Assembly (NCBI GenBank): GCA_021202495.1
Contig: JAJQCX010000100.1
Coordinates: 1-5,264, forward strand
From: Clostridia bacterium
GTDB taxonomy: Bacteria > Bacillota > Clostridia > UMGS1883
Reading direction: 5' to 3'
DNA length: 5,264 bases
Shown one piece after another: positions 4,555 to 5,264 of the stretch. The notes under the pieces were generated by a model. The model was not told the DNA's origin. It was given only the letters and a program-made list of their open reading frames with translations, and did not search any database. Both the position numbers and the translations under genes were made by a program. How positions within the stretch are numbered: position 1 is the first letter of the stretch; every line of letters begins with the position of its first letter.

Positions 4555-5264
4555 ATGAAAAAGTCAAGGCAAATTTTAGCCGTGCTTTTGTGCGCGGCGA
4601 TGGTGATGGCGCTTGTTCCGGCGGTGAGTGTGTCGGCGGAAAGCTGCAGCGGATGGTTTGGAGATAATGTAACATGGGAGCTTGATACGAGCACGGGAGT
4701 TTTGACGATAAGCGGAATGGGGGACATGGAGCATTATTGGATCAGCAGCATTCCGTGGGAGTGGGAAGAAGATGAGTTTTTGCCTGAGACTATGCCGTGG
4801 TACTATTACAGAGAAAGTATTACATCGGCAGTGATTTCAAACGGTGTGACAAGCGTGGGGCAATTGGCATTTTACGGCTGCAAAAACCTGACGAGCGTGG
4901 AGATACCCGACAGTGTGACGAAAATCGACGATTATGCGTTTTCGGGCTGCAGCAGCTTGACAAGCGTGAATATACCCGACAGTGTGACGAGCATAGACGA
5001 ATGTGCATTTTCCGATTGTACCGCGCTTACGAGTGTGACAATACCTGACAGTGTGACATACCTCTCTTATAATGTGTTTTCAGGCTGCAGCAGCCTGACG
5101 AGTGTGACGATAGGCGACGGCGCGACGGGTATATACAGTGAAGCGTTCTCGGACTCAGCATATTATAATGATGAAGCCAATTGGGAGGATGGCGTTTTAT
5201 ACATAGGAAAGCATTTAATAGACGTCAAGACGGATATTGAAGGTGATTATGAAATAAAAAGCGG
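4555..5264 (+). CDS. Secreted leucine-rich-repeat (BspA-type, LRR_5) surface protein, 3' end outside window
   Basis: 236 codons are visible and the frame is open at the window end. Residues 1-28 form a signal peptide: KKSRQ, a hydrophobic core, then SVSA before E29, a good signal peptidase I site. Residues of about 31-60 (GDNVTWELDTSTGVLTISG) match an N-terminal module often seen in Clostridia LRR proteins. From residue 89 there are five LRR units of exactly 23 residues (units start at nt 4819, 4888, 4957, 5026 and 5095). The core pattern is LTSVxIPDSVTxIxxxAFSGCSS, typical of Treponema/BspA-type LRR_5 repeats. NWEDGVLYIGKHLI then marks the usual insertion before further repeats. Such proteins are exported and generally thought to mediate adhesion or binding; the ligand is unknown. 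GGGAGG (4543-4548) lies 6 nt before the ATG. No surface-anchoring domain is visible, but the C-terminus is missing. Confidence 0.93.
   Translation, partial: MKKSRQILAVLLCAAMVMALVPAVSVSAESCSGWFGDNVTWELDTSTGVLTISGMGDMEHYWISSIPWEWEEDEFLPETMPWYYYRESITSAVISNGVTSVGQLAFYGCKNLTSVEIPDSVTKIDDYAFSGCSSLTSVNIPDSVTSIDECAFSDCTALTSVTIPDSVTYLSYNVFSGCSSLTSVTIGDGATGIYSEAFSDSAYYNDEANWEDGVLYIGKHLIDVKTDIEGDYEIKS
4819..5163 (+). repeat. 69-bp in-frame tandem repeats coding LRR units
   Basis: Five 69-bp units start at 4819, 4888, 4957, 5026 and 5095. The three central units share ACGAGYGTG-type starts and ACCYGACAGTGTGAC, and the GGCTGCAGCAGC segment recurs at 4945-4956 and 5083-5094. High DNA-level similarity implies recent duplication or gene conversion and allows change in repeat number by recombination. 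Confidence 0.85.

Noticed and set aside
4797..5048. Alternative + strand frame over the LRR region
   Set aside because: It is a repeat-induced shadow: the 69-bp periodicity keeps several frames open, but only the frame from 4555 has a signal peptide, an LRR consensus and a Shine-Dalgarno sequence.

Overview
The window reads as chromosomal DNA from a low- to mid-GC member of the Clostridia, perhaps a gut Oscillospiraceae/Ruminococcus-like lineage (inference). The grounds are a Firmicutes-style PolA without proofreading residues, the gene order polA-coaE-lytic transglycosylase, purine-rich Shine-Dalgarno sites that point to TTG starts, and a secreted BspA-type leucine-rich-repeat protein. Every real protein gene lies on the + strand.

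Positions 1-3905 are a housekeeping unit: polA (DNA polymerase I), coaE (dephospho-CoA kinase, 11 bp downstream) and a short membrane-anchored GH23 lytic transglycosylase. A good intrinsic terminator at 3867-3905 closes it. The 148 bp between coaE and the transglycosylase hold a small repeat: heptamers of AATTAGC type followed by two perfect hairpins. Part of the same repeat may also sit in the polA leader.

Positions 3906-4554 carry no credible protein gene but are densely structured. First comes a 196-bp element (3909-4104) with perfect 22-bp terminal inverted repeats. Its ends resemble the T-arm and acceptor 3' half of a tRNA, and its size and TA-bounded ends resemble a MITE. Next come two tandem copies of what looks like an unrecognised structured RNA (about 4147-4308 and 4359-4519). 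Each copy has its own extended -10 promoter (TTGCAA, 17 bp, TAGAAT or TAATAT), a four-helix stem starting at the predicted +1, a possible pseudoknot, and a GC-rich terminator followed by six Ts. The outer helices differ in sequence between copies but keep pairing, with several compensatory changes. This is the most interesting signal in the window.

Positions 4555-5264 (cut by the window end) begin a secreted leucine-rich-repeat surface protein. Its Shine-Dalgarno sequence lies just 23 bp after the second RNA's terminator and no separate promoter is visible. The second RNA may therefore be a cis-acting attenuating leader for this gene, or both may be independent small RNAs with the gene expressed by read-through.
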